Positions 49,079-61,127 of a stretch of DNA of 64,000 nucleotides are shown here, in pieces; within the stretch, counting starts at the first letter, position 1, and every line of letters starts with the position of its first letter. Position numbers and translations under genes: made by a program. Where the stretch lies: contig CM041115.1 of NCBI GenBank assembly GCA_023079485.1, positions 41,178,305-41,242,304 on the forward strand. Direction: 5' to 3'. Below the pieces are notes generated by a model. That model did no database searches, was not told the DNA's origin, and saw only the letters and a program-made list of their open reading frames with translations. Source of the DNA: Archilochus colubris (lineage: Eukaryota; Chordata; Aves; Apodiformes; Trochilidae).

Positions 49079-50480
49079 TTATTGGTTTGAAAGTGAAAGT
49101 CTGAAGTTTCTGGCATCTTTTCTATATAAATGTGTGCCTAATGGTGTTGTAGTTCCTATTTATCTGATTTGTCTTTTCTGCACTAGGGTCATCTTTGCAA
49201 CTGAAGGTTAACACCACGCCTTTTGAACCCAGACAACAGAGCTGAGCCCTACTGTCAGCACTAGCTACAAGATTTTATCTTTAGCTTTTCAAAAACATCG
49301 TACATCTGTACCATCTCTTTGAAAGAAAGTTGTTGCACGTGAGACTGCACAAGGGTTTGCCACTTTTGACATGATCTGTTTGTGATAAACAGCTTTCTGC
49401 TGTAATTTTCATTGCTCCTTGTGCTCTGACAACATCTAGAGGCCATAATCTTTATCTTCATGTTACACTTAACCTGCTAGTAATCAGATCCTTGGAAGCT
49501 GCGGAAAGAGAAGAAAACATTAGACTGTGCTCTAATTCTTCCTATCACTACCATCAGCACCATAAAAATTAATTAATTCTCTGTCATGTCTTTCTGATTT
49601 ATACTCTTCACATAAGCCTAAGATGTCATAATTCGAACATAATTTGAGCAGTTGTAAGACTGAAGTGCTCTTTCACTTTGACCTGTAGATCGATAATATG
49701 CCTGAGAGTGTTTTGTCCCTGTAGTCTTCCTGTTTACAAGCTGTCTGGGCCATAGAGCATGGACTTTAAATGTTTGCCAATCAAAGTATAAAATACTAAA
49801 GGGCTGAAGTTAGGAAGTTAATAAGGACTAAAAATCTTGATGACTTACTATCAAGAAGTTATATACAATGGTAACAGAAAACCAAAGCCCTTTATGTCAG
49901 TTTGAAAAAGGAATAGAAAAATTACCAGCCTGGAACATAAAGATTTTACATATGTTATTATTAAAAAAATAAAAAATAAATAAATAATAAAAATTAAAAC
50001 TCTTTACATCCTTTTAAAATCTTAAATTTTCTTCAAGATTTTCCCTTCTCTTTACGTCATTATAAGTGTATTCAAAATGTCTTGCAAAAATAAAGAACTA
50101 AAACAGAGAATGGTAGACAGGTTTCAGAGTGTTAAAGCAGACAATTGTCTGTTTTAACAATAAAGAGACAATAGTAGCACAATAAACAAAGGAGTTTTCA
50201 AGGCTTTTCTTGTGTAGCACGTAAGCTATTAATATTTTAGTATCAAAATTTCAAGGCATTTTTCCATCAACTGGGCATTTTAACTGATGCTGAGTGACTC
50301 ATATACAGGGATGAAAAGATCTGTGTAGCTTTAGTGATGAATAATGGAGGTATAACTCTAAAACCTTATGTGTTAATAAAGATACTCTCCTGAAACATAT
50401 TAGAAAGGGTAAGAAATTTTGTGTGATACTTTGTCTTTTACTTAAAAAATGAGCTTTGAAATAAGACTGCCATCATCAAC
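49079..50480. other. AT-rich unique DNA, no gene seen
   Basis: Includes an AAAT-type simple tract at about 49961-49996. Nothing else recognised. Confidence 0.5.
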
Positions 50481-50702
50481 ATTACAGAATTGCAGGATGC
50501 TTGAGGTTGGAAGGGACCGCTGGAAGTCATCTGGTCTAACCCTCCAGTTCAACGTAGGTTACCTAGAGCAGGTTGCCCAGACTGCTTTTGAATATTCCTG
50601 AGGATGAAGACTCCCCAACTTCTCTGGGGAAGCTGTGCCAGATCTCAACAAACCTCACTATAAAAAAATGCATTTCCATATGTTAGATTCTTCTGATCTT
50701 GC
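50481..50702 (-). mobile_element. CR1 LINE, antisense, 3' part (split by LTR)
   Basis: The plus strand begins ATTACAGAATTGCAGGATGC (degenerate octamers in antisense), then TTGAGGTTGGAAGGGACCGC, ACCTAGAGCAGGTTGCCCAG and CTTCTCTGGGGAAGCTGTGCC, up to AAACCTCACTATAAAAAAATG. It is the 3' end of a CR1 whose remaining part resumes at about 51387 after an inserted LTR. The CR1 consensus runs from this left part (CATATGTTAGA...) to the right part (TCCTGTGTTTCAG...) with only a small gap, so the two parts were once one element. Confidence 0.88.
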
Positions 50703-51386
50703 TGACTGGAATTTTCTTTGCCTCAGAAAACAATTTTAAAGTGAATAACACTGGCTAGGGTGGGGAAAGACACCTTGATTGTACTTATGCTAATGAACCT
50801 AGCTTGGCCAGAACAGAGAGGGGAGTGGCCGAAGATAAGAACTGATTGATGGCATGGAAGTCCCCTCTAGGTGATCCTGTGTTCAATGGCTCTGGGTAGA
50901 GTAGGGAGACACCTTGATTATACTGATGCTAATTGAACTAGCTTCTGTAGCATCTGACTGATAGCTCCGCTTGTGAGTAAAGGAACTTAGGGGTATATAG
51001 GTTGTCTATTCTGTGGTTGCCTCCTGACCCACCTCCATCTCACATTGGGCCCTGTCCAGGATCAGAACACCATATTGAGGACAACTCACAGGACTGGTGA
51101 ACCCCTTGTGTTGACTCTGACTCTCTCATCTTTTCTTCTCACTTTCTTACTCTTTTCTCTCCCATTTGTCTCTCTCTCTCTCTTTTCTTGTATCTTCTCC
51201 TTTTCCTCTCTCCCTCTTTTGCCTGACAACATATTCCCTATAGTTTCACAGGTTTCTATCATTTTTGCTTGTGCCAATTGTCAAATAGAAATTTATTCTT
51301 ATACCCAACCCTTGATAGTTGGACTTTGTTCTCACAGATCAAAACAAAAAATAGTTTATTGTTACTCCAGAATGTAATACTATACA
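50703..51386 (+). mobile_element. Solo LTR of an avian endogenous retrovirus inserted into CR1
   Basis: The LTR starts TGACTGGAATTTTCTTTGCC and ends near ...GTAATACTATACA. It contains a clear TATA region (GGGTATATAGG at 50991-51001), then the conserved ACATTGGGCCCTGTCCAGGA and CATATTGAGGACAACTCACA blocks just downstream of the likely transcription start. A long CT-rich stretch follows (51120-51225), then a degraded polyadenylation signal AATAGA at 51284-51289 and a TATACCCAACCCTTGATAGTT block. I recognise this as a class II (ERVK-like) bird LTR from memory. CTTGC before and TTTGC after could be a slightly eroded 5-base target duplication. A 110-codon frame at 51045-51377 lies wholly inside and is not a gene. 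Exact ends are uncertain by several bases. Confidence 0.82.
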
Positions 51387-52215
51387 TTTGCCCGAATGCT
51401 CCTGTGTTTCAGTCTCTGCCCACTATGTCTTGTCCTGTCAATGAGCACCACTGAAAACAACCTGGCTTTGTCTTCTTTTCACCCTCCCTTCAGATACTTG
51501 TGCATATTGATGAGGTTCCCTCTGAGCCATCTTCTCCAGGCTGAATAGTCTCTTACATGAGATTCTCTGATGCTTTATTCTCCTTAGTGGCTAATTTGCT
51601 GGTCTCTTTCCAATAGATCCATATGTCATTCATACAGACGAATGCAGTACAAAACAAAGTACTTCAGTACTCCAGTGCTTTTACTCAATAAAGGGGAAGG
51701 ATCATTTAGCTTGGCCTTGTGACAATAGTTTGTGTGATGCAGCTAAGAATGTCATTGGCTTTCTTCTTCACAAGGGCAGGTTTCTGGCTCATATTCAACA
51801 TAGGGTACACCTGCATCCCCGAGATCCTTTTCTATCAAGCCGCACGCCAGCAGGTCAGCCCAGACCACATAAAGGTGCATGAGCATATTCCTCCCCAGCT
51901 GCATAGCTTTGCATCTGATCTTGTTGAACTTAATGAGCTTCCTGATAGTCCATGTTTCAGGCCTTTCATGATCCCTTTGAATGGCAGCATAAGCCTCTGG
52001 CATATCAGTCACTCCTCTCACTTTTGCAGCATCTGCAAACCTGCTGAGAATACAGCTTGCCCCATCCCACAAATCATTAATGAATATGTGAAATAATATT
52101 AGGCCTAATACTGGCCTCTAAGATACACCACTAGTTACTGTCAGTCAAATAGATATTGTTCCACTAGTTAGAGCACTCTGGACCTGGCCATTCAACCAGT
52201 TTTCAGCTCTGTGAA
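51387..52215 (-). mobile_element. CR1 LINE, antisense, 5' part (split by LTR), broken reverse transcriptase
   Basis: Continues the CR1 begun at 50481. The plus strand reads TCTTGTCCTGTCAATGAGCAC, CCCTCCCTTCAGATACTTG and CATCTTCTCCAGGCTGAATAG, typical antisense CR1. On the minus strand, 51752-52072 encodes ORF2 reverse-transcriptase sequence including PEAYAAIQRDHERPETWTIR and WADLLACGLIEKDLG. The catalytic FADD motif is changed to FADA at 52028-52039, so one metal-binding aspartate is lost, and stops and indels surround it. The element ends at about 52215 near CCAGTTTTCAGCTCTG, so it is 5'-truncated. The original element was about 1.05 kb before the LTR split it. Confidence 0.93.
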
Positions 52216-55200
52216 CAGGTTTCTCTTCTTTGTGATACGATCAGTCATCACAATTATCTAGAGAACTTTTTAATTGCAAATGTACTGCAGATGATTTGTG
52301 CCACTGTACTTCTTTTCTGTACTCTGCCTCAATTAATTATTTGCATCAATCTCCAAATAGCACACACCAAAATTAAGTGAGCTGTGGTGATGAGTTACCA
52401 CCCAAGATGAAAGACTGATAAGTATATAAGGGAAAAAAAGTTGGGAAACCTAACATGCTATACCTGTTAAGATGAGTACATGGAGGATTAAAAATTCTTG
52501 AGACATTTGTAACTACTTGTATTTTATCAATTAATATAGGGCTCAAAACCTGCTGTTTTTCTGAAATTTCTTGAGTTTATTACTTTTTCTGGTAATGATG
52601 GAGGATATTACAAAATTAGTACTTTCTCCCCATTATTTGCCCGCCAATCTCGAGGAACCACTGGAACCACAAAATGTTCACCAAGGAACTAGGCCATGTT
52701 TTTATTTTGGGCTTTTTGACAGAAATATTTGTTCCCTGGAATACATCTCTGGCTCTTCTACATGGCATTCCAACAAGAAAATTAGTCCTTACTCTGTATG
52801 AATGAGAACAAAAAATTTGCCCTATACACAAAAACATGGTGAGTTATATGAAAATCATGTTTAAAAGGTTCCTGTTCTGGTGATGGTATCAAATGTTAAA
52901 TTAACACTAATATTTTACTTTAAATTTTTGAAATAGGTTTAACTAAGTAATCCTTTTTTTGTTTTGGTTTTGTGTTTGTTGGGGTTTTTTTTTAGTGTAG
53001 ATTACTACATTATTTTGGTTTATAGAAGAAATAGACAAAGTATAGTATTTTTTAGTAGGAATATTAACAACTGAAACATCCACCCATCTAGAATCACTGT
53101 AAGAAATTGTATTTCATTCTTTTTTGAGGTGTAGATTGCCACAGTCTTGTATAAAGGCAATATCTAACCTCCATAAACTAGAACATTATCAATTATGAGT
53201 AAAATAATTTTTAAAGAAAAGTCAATTTCATTGACATTGAGTTATGCCCCATAAACCCCACCTGCACCCTCAAATTTCCTACATGAAATAAACTACAAGT
53301 AAGAAAGAAAGAAAATCCATCATTAGTTTAACTTGCAGTGTGAAAATTGACTAAATGGATCTAATGCCAGAAAAGTATACATAAAGAAAAGAAAATTATT
53401 ACCAGAATACTTATTTGTAAAGTGTCTTTCACTTTCTTATAGATCATTCTAACAAGTAAAAAAAAATATTACATGTGTTATCTTTCAGAATTTATCCTCT
53501 GTTTTAATATATCAAATCTTTCAGTTTTGTAGACTGGCATAAGGTAGTGCTATGTCTTTTAGCTTAGCAAGCAGTTACTCAGATCTGCATTTTCTTTGCA
53601 CATCAGATAACCTCCAGGTGCACTACTGAAAAACGTTAGAATGTGATAGTTTGGCTCAGACCTAAGACTAAAACCCTAAATCAGTCAAGATTAATTTTTG
53701 ACCACTTCACAGTGTGAGTAGGGTAAAAACTATATTTGGTGATGTTGGCTAGGAAAAGTAATTGGGAATATTTCATAGGGAAGGAATATTCCTTAGCACA
53801 TAATCCCCTACTAAATCTCTAGATGATTGTCTACTTCTTGCCCATCTGTATTTTTTAATTCTCATTACAACCATAATTTGAGCAATTTTAGGGGCGCCAT
53901 CCAACTCTATACTCAGTGAGCTCAAATAGCATTTTTTCTATAAATAATTTCTTGACTTAATTTGTTTCATCCACATCTGCCTTCTCTGTTTTACCATCAT
54001 TAATGTTTAGAAATCATCAGATTCATTTACACAAGCTGGTAGTCTCAGACTTGCACAGCATTTTTGATTTAGCAAAACTGTGTCTGTCTGTTCATTTTAA
54101 GTAGGAGAATATTGATGTCAAAGGCAAGTGGGAAAACTACTCCTAAATTGTAAGATAATAGGCTCAATAAAACAAGATGCAAAACACTGTGTTCCGTAGA
54201 CTCTGCTCATTTATGTGACTGTCAAGTTATTGGAAACAGCATACATCAGAGGTGACATCACCCTCTGCACCAACAGTGGGGGACATTTTGTGCTTTCAAA
54301 ATGGAATTCAGTTTGGTGGGAAAATGTAGTTTAGCAGTGGAGAAAGTAGTTACAGGCTGAAACTCTAAGCACAAAAGAATTAAACCAATTAGAGGAGAGT
54401 GAAGATAGCAGTGGCAAGAGCTTTGTTTTTGTTACCAGTATCACCCTAGGGTTTTTTGGAAAAAAACCTAAGCATCTCAGAAAACAAAAAATATGAGAGC
54501 CTTGTCTTTAGAGCACCATCAATGATGTCTACTAAGGCAGAGGTAAGTACTGCAGGAGAGCAACACTTGTTTCATAGATTTAGCTGTTGTGGTTCTATTC
54601 TTTAGGTTATTCATTTCTCAAGAGAGAAGATTCTGAGAATACCCTTTTTTGTAAAGAAGTCTGAAAAGTGAGTCAGGAAAGTGTGATCTTATTAGCACAC
54701 TGCTCTCAGAATATATTTCCTCTCTTAAACTACATGGCAACCCTGAGGGATTTAAAGCTCCCATTTATTACTAAGAACAAGAACTGAAGAAATATCTTGG
54801 ACTTTGTGGTTTATAGGTACACTTTGAAAAATCTAATTACCAGTTTATTAATTTTAATTTATAATATTGAATTTAATGAGGTTAGAAAGACAGAATTAGT
54901 TATTTACTCACATATAACTTGGATAAAATTAAATGTACATCAGTCTAATAATCCACTGTGAGCTCAAAGTAAAACACAATTTTGCTGACTTCATCTCTCT
55001 CCAGTTCCACATGCTAAACCATCTGATTGGATGTACCCAAAAAGGTCAGTTTGATTCAAACTCTTATGAAAATCAAAATAATTCTTGAATTTTATACTGC
55101 CAGGTGGCTTCACTATTTATCTGGTTCAAAAACGAACCCCAACCCATAAAGCCAAATGATATGAACCAAATTCTGGAAAACCAACCCCAAAGTCTGCTGA

Positions 55201-55924
55201 GCTTCCTTCTTTGTTGGCTATTTATTTTTCTGGTCCCAGTTATAGGGCTTTGTGAAATGGCAGGTGGGAGCTCTGAGGGACAGAGCAGTAATGTTACAGA
55301 AAAAACACCCTTGGAGTTGTATTTCACCCCTAAATATACTTGGAAGATAGCACTGAGCACGTACATGTGTAGGATTAAGAAAATAAAAGTAAATTCTCTG
55401 CCTTGTATGAGGTCATATTATGCAGTTAGATTAGCCTTCCTTTCCTAAACACCCATGGACAAAATCCACAGGAAATGCATCACATTATTACAAGAGTTAA
55501 TATTTTCCACAGATTTTACTGGGCAAAGGCCCCTTTTGTTCTCTTATTTTTAATTCAATGATCACATATACAATACAAAAAATGTGTCTCGAGCTGCAAG
55601 CTTTAGCATATGCAGTAATTTTTAATCATATTATAATTAATTTTTATTATGTCACAATGATTTGTTAGCTTTAGGTTAACACCTCATGTGTCTGCCCACA
55701 GCCAAAAACATTACTGAAAAAGGAGTACTGTAACAGGCTAATCAAATACTGTCCCAGTCTTTGTAACATCAGAGACCCAAGCTCATGGTGGATAAGGTAC
55801 CTCTGCAGAACAGAGTTGTAGCATTTTGGTGGGGCTTCTTGCTTGGTCCAGGGGCCATGGTTTTGGCAAGAGGATTTGTTGTGCTATGGTGAAAGGTTTG
55901 TGCCACAGGTAATGAGCTGTAGGA
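52216..55924. other. AT-rich unique DNA, no gene seen
   Basis: About 3.7 kb with a short T/G tract at about 52952-52993. Opposed frames of 97 and 114 codons at 55073-55448 overlap each other and match nothing known. Confidence 0.5.
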
Positions 55925-55972
55925 CAAAAGGGAAGGAAATAAGGGAAGGGATGGGAAGGGAAGGGAAATAAT
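55925..55972 (+). repeat. GGGAA-type purine repeat
   Basis: GGGAAGG, GGGATGG and GGGAAGGGAA units just 5' of the CR1 fragment. Low complexity. Confidence 0.8.
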
Positions 55973-55985
55973 TTTTTTTTTTAAT

Positions 55986-56143
55986 GTGAGAGTTGTCAAA
56001 CACTGGCACAGGCTGTGGAGGGTCCATCTTTGGAGATACTAAAACTGACTTAGGCACAGCTCTGAGTAACTGCTACTGCTAAACCTGCTTTGAGCAGATA
56101 TAAACCTGCTTGAAGGCCTCAGCCACTCCATGGTTCTGTGATT
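55986..56143 (+). mobile_element. CR1 LINE fragment, sense, 3' end only
   Basis: Plus-strand CR1 sequence: GTCAAACACTGGCACAGGCT, GTGGAGGGTCCATCTTTGGAG, ACTGACTTAGGCACAGCTCTG and CCTGCTTTGAGCAGATATAA, ending CATGGTTCTGTGATTTTTT. It is a short 5'-truncated copy of about 160 bases. The usual block GACTAGATGATCTCCAGAGG is heavily altered, so it is an old copy. Confidence 0.85.
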
Positions 56144-59100
56144 TTTTTTGCAGCAACTTCTTTGATACTATTTTCAGCCTAAATAAGTACTACAAGAACT
56201 TCCTTTTTCTGTTATTATGTCCCCCTCTTTATTTCTTTTTAGTGTGAAGAATATTAGTAAAGGTATATGAACCTTATCATACTCACTATGAAGCTGCTAG
56301 TGTAAAATCTGTCTTCTTATAGAGTTTATACTCAGATATTGTTGGTTTGTTGTTGATACTTTTCAATGAAAACATTTTTAAACATTTGACTGTAGTGATA
56401 TATTTTCTTCTGGTTTACCACATGCTGGGATTTTCTGGGATTTTCTTGCTCACTAACTTTTTTTCTGATTTTCTCATTGCTGAAATCTACTCCCCTCATG
56501 AAGCCAATGGGATTTGATTGCACACTTACAGCAGGTCCTGAATCTGTAACTGCAGCTTTCCTTTTGCTCCCATGGCACATTTTCTTCATTCTAATTTCAA
56601 ATCTTCTATGCAATATATTCTGTCAATTCTAACGATTTAATACATCCAGTTAGATTTCATGTGGAGGCAAGACAGAAAGAAAGTATGGTATTCATGATGC
56701 AATATACATTAATGATAAAACAAATACAGTTTTCAAAATTGTACCCTCACTTGGTCAGTGTTGCAAATCACCACCATAAAGATGTGAAGTGTTATAAATG
56801 AAATGGGAAGCAAAGCTCATAGATTTGCTCTATTAATAACATTTAACCAGACAATATGTAGGAATTGGCCTAAACTTTGACTTTGAAACTCACCATTTAT
56901 TTGTTAACTCACCAAATTCGTGCCAGAAGAACTAATTGCTTGGTATCATGAGTACTAGTAGAAAATCCACGCCTTTGGTGTCAAAAGAAACTGAGAAGTA
57001 ATTGTACCTCAGAAAGGAAATTAGTGCATCTCACTAATTTGGACAGTTGCTTCTAGTACCAGTCCTAACTGGTTTCTCTTTTAAGTCTGTTCTTACAGAA
57101 CACTCCTGCAAGGATCATGTACCTGCTTCCCTGCAAGGCAGACATTACTACCTCAGCTCGTTCTTTCTTGTCTGTTCATAATGACTCTGTTATTACCTGT
57201 TCCTGTTCTTACGCAGTATTTATAATACATGAGAAGGACTTGGTGAACCACACAGATGATTGAATATATCAGAAATTTAGGGATAGTTGCATATGACTGA
57301 ATAATGCTGTGTTCTGTGGTGGTTCTAAAAGGGCTTACACAATACCTGTAATGCACCAGTTCTCTAGGGGTTACACTACATTTTTATGCTCAAGAGGCAC
57401 TCAGACTTCTGGGGTTCTCAGGAATGTGCTGGATGTGTTCTGATTTATACTGCAGAAAAACACAGAGCCACCTGCATTGTGCCTTTCAGAGGCTATCACC
57501 TGCTGACAGACTCAGAAGCAGATGAGAGACTCGGAAGCCTTGAACCACGCACAGACAGCACAAATGTAAACACAGAAGTGAAATGAAGCCTCACAAATTT
57601 CACGTGCTCCTGAGCACCAGCAATGTGAATACAGACATGCCACAACCAAGTTATATTAAATGAAAATTTGGTTTCATTAGTATTTTTTTTTCCACATATA
57701 GTCCCCAAAGTCTGCAGAGGAAAGGCTGTGCCTTTTTTCTGCCAGTGAATCTACAAGAAATAATTGGCTTACTAGATCATTGCTCCTATATTACAGCTGG
57801 TAAGGAAAACTTGGATTAATCATCTTTTATATGTAAAACACTTATATGTTAACGATGGTAGGTGTTGTGAAACTGTCAAATGTTCCACAATATTTTGGCC
57901 TGGGAAAACATAAAATTACATGTAGCTATTTCAAATTTCAAAATTCTACAAAGAATGGTGTCTTGAAAAAATCTGAGAAAACTATTTTCTTGCATATTTT
58001 CCCAGTTCACAGATTTTTTAAAATAGATTGTTCCCTTCCATATCTTTCTTATCTATCCCTCTTCCCCTACCCCAGCATAAAGATAATGATGTATATTGCA
58101 AACTGTCTTTGAGCTGAATATCAAGATTGTAATTCAGGTGAGGTGTTCTACTTCCATTCATAAATCACCTGAAGACTGCTCTTGTGTCAGCAGAACTTTT
58201 AAACCGAATTACATTCATCGACTCAATCAAGGATCATCTATATCACATTACAAGGTGAGAGGATTCTCCCTGTGACAGGGCTGAGCCATGAGATCTATGT
58301 AACAGTGCTTTTCAGAAGCTTGTGTCTCAATAACTGAATTTTCCCTTTAGTTCAAATTTATCACATTAGATTATTAGTGGTAGTTACATTAAAAAGTCTG
58401 CTTCACTCATAAAATAGATCACTATTTGCACTATGCAAAATGTTTAAGAATTTGTTTCTTCTGGAGTACCAAAGACAATTTTGTATTAGCTTACTTTTTC
58501 AGAAACATCTAGTCCCTGCCCTGAATGACCAAAAACTTCCAAAACATCAATTTAGTGTAGTAATGAAGAATAAACAAGAGACACAATATGAACACCAATT
58601 CAGTGTATACTGTAATGATATTGCTGTTAATCATGCTAATGATATCCTTACAAAAATAAATTTGACATTCTCATGAAACATAGATTTCATCCCTGTCTGT
58701 TTCATACTTCTCTCTTACTGTAACTTTCCAATATTTTTAATCAGAAATATTTGGAACTTGATATTAAAAAATTGTTAAAACAAACAGATAAGTTGGTTTT
58801 ACACAGATATAAAAATTCTGAACATGTCAACCCCCACTCTCTCGTCTCCCCATGTTGTGGATAGTAGGCTTAATTGGCAGTGGTTTTAAATTTAAGATTT
58901 ATGTTCCTCTAGTCTCCATCTGTAGTATAGGGTTAGTCATGTACTCTAACATGCAGATGAAACAATAAAAACTTCCTAAATTTAAACTAAATGCAAGGTT
59001 TGAAATTACTCTCTCTACTCACTCCATTAAAAAGATTTCATATTGAATTATAAAATACCATTATGCTTTCATTATTCTCATTTTCCCAAACATATTTTAT

Positions 59101-59742
59101 CTTCTTACACTTACAAACCTACCGCTATAGCTTGACATAGTGGCAAAATATAGGCTCTTTTACTCCTACAGGAAAGAAAATTCACTAGTAAGCTTGCAAC
59201 TATTGTACAGTAAGAACTTGCACAAAGCAAGTCTCTACAGACAGAAGGATATCACAGACATTGGTTGTGAGGAGGAGGGAGAAATAAGAGGCCAGGAAAA
59301 AAAAACAAAAGACATGAAAAAGAAGCAACAAACCACATTCCTTAGCATCCTGAGTAGCCTTTTAGACTCCTTATGCCAGCTGCCAGATGTGGTGCTCAGA
59401 GGAACATTTTTGAAAAATCAGATCCCTGATTGTGTTGAACTCATAACACAGCCAAAAACCTTTTGACTAATTATGCATTTTATAACACAGTCTGAATACG
59501 ATTCAACATACAAGTCATGGGACTAAATAATAAAAACACTAAATATATAAATATCTGCTTGGTAATGACCACTCTCTTCCTTAGACATTAAAGTCACGTG
59601 AAAGAGGTATGTTACAGATATTCCCTTTAAATACAAATGTGCAGAAGGGATAAAAATGCAAATCTGAAAACAGGATCTGTAATCCTTAGTATCAGATTAG
59701 CATCTTTGAAGTTGTTTTATCACGTCTCATAATACCACAGAA
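56144..59742. other. AT-rich unique DNA, no gene seen
   Basis: About 3.6 kb. A modestly CpG-containing patch at 57480-57610 carries a 66-codon plus frame with no recognised domain. No repeats recognised. Confidence 0.5.
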
Positions 59743-59868
59743 TCATAGAGTATCTTGAGTTGGGAGAGAACCACAAGGTTTATTGAGTCCAGCTCACTGT
59801 TCATCACAGAACTACCTAAACCAAAACCATTTGACTAAGAACATCATCTAGTTACAAATCTCTGCATT
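59743..59868 (-). mobile_element. CR1 LINE fragment, antisense, short
   Basis: The plus strand reads CACAGAATCATAGAGTATCT, then TGAGTTGGGAGAGAACCACA, AGGTTTATTGAGTCCAGCTC and ACTACCTAAACCAAAACCAT. This is the antisense 3' end of a CR1 subtype whose consensus has ATATCTCAAGTTGGAAGGGA and GAGTCCAACTC. About 125 bases survive. This 3' subtype differs from the other copies in the window. Confidence 0.75.
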
Positions 59869-61127
59869 TAAAATTACAGAAGAGAATTTGAAATAATATA
59901 ATAAAAAGAGAGAAGAAAATTATGAACAGAGCTTTGGAAAATAGTCCTGCTGACTGGTAAACACCAGCATAGGAAAATGTTCTTAGTAATTAAAAACACT
60001 GAGTAGAAGGCAAAAATAAAGAAAGCCATTTTTGTGCCATCGACATTGTATAAATTAAAGTCATCATTACCATGGGACAGATGACTGATACATGCAAACA
60101 AGTGAACTCGGTGGAAAATTAGAAAAGTATTTGGTACACTTAGTATTTCAAACTATTATTTGAAATAAAAGTCATTAAACCAGTAATCAAAACACAGTTT
60201 AGTTATTACTGTATTCTGAGGCACTCTTTGACATGAGCTGAATTATTTTGGCTTCAAAGAGGAGACTTAGGTACAAGATGGTGTCTTGTTGGTCTGGATG
60301 AGTATTTGTTTAGGTTTTCTTAAGATATTCCTTCCCATCAGTATTCACAAAAGATAGCCTAGGTGCTTTATGGGATAACCTTGACCTAGGGAAGAGCTTT
60401 AACAGATACAGTATTTGTTACAGTAGGAACTTGAGAGGAATTTGAGAGGAAACCTAATTTCCTCCTAGTGTTCTCTCTTTTCAACTTGAAATGGGCCAAA
60501 GAAGCAACATCTGTGGATATCAGCAAAGATATTATAAAGACCTTACAGTGGGTCTTTATAGGGGTCACTGTAAGAGGTCTCATTCAAAACTCTATGGAAG
60601 GTTGCAGAATAAAAAAGGCTAATACTGCTGCTTTGAAACTTACTCAGACTCTAAATCCATGCCATAGATACTAATATACATGAAGAAAAAGTTGGTGGAA
60701 AAAAAAGTTATTTTCAACTAGTTCACATTTTGTCCTGGAGCAAGTTATTACATTTGTCTTTATTTGCACACATGATGAATGGGAGATAATGAAGATCAGG
60801 CTTCTCATAAAATACTTTAAGGTCTGCAATCCAAAAATAAGCATTTGGCAAATAAGATTAGTAAATTTAGCAAATTTTCAGAAAAAACTCCTGAGGAGAA
60901 GGTGGAAACCCCGCTGGCAATCTTTGGGTACCCCACAGTGCTTGAGTAAGGTGAGCAGAATTTACTTCACAGATAAATCATATAAAATACTAGATTTGGA
61001 GCACACGAAGCAAAAAAACCCAAGAAAACAGAGTTGCACTTAATGTTTCAATGTCAGCACTGAGAACTCCACAAAAATGTGACTCTCCACAAAGTTGTAA
61101 TTACAGATTCTTGGTTTGATCTCCTCT
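59869..61127. other. AT-rich unique DNA, no gene seen
   Basis: Nothing recognised. The 84-codon plus frame at 60789-61043 is Lys/Arg-rich without a domain. Confidence 0.5.

Noticed and set aside
51045..51377. 110-codon plus-strand frame rich in Ser, Leu and Phe
   Set aside because: It lies inside the CT-rich part of the nested LTR, so it reflects base composition.
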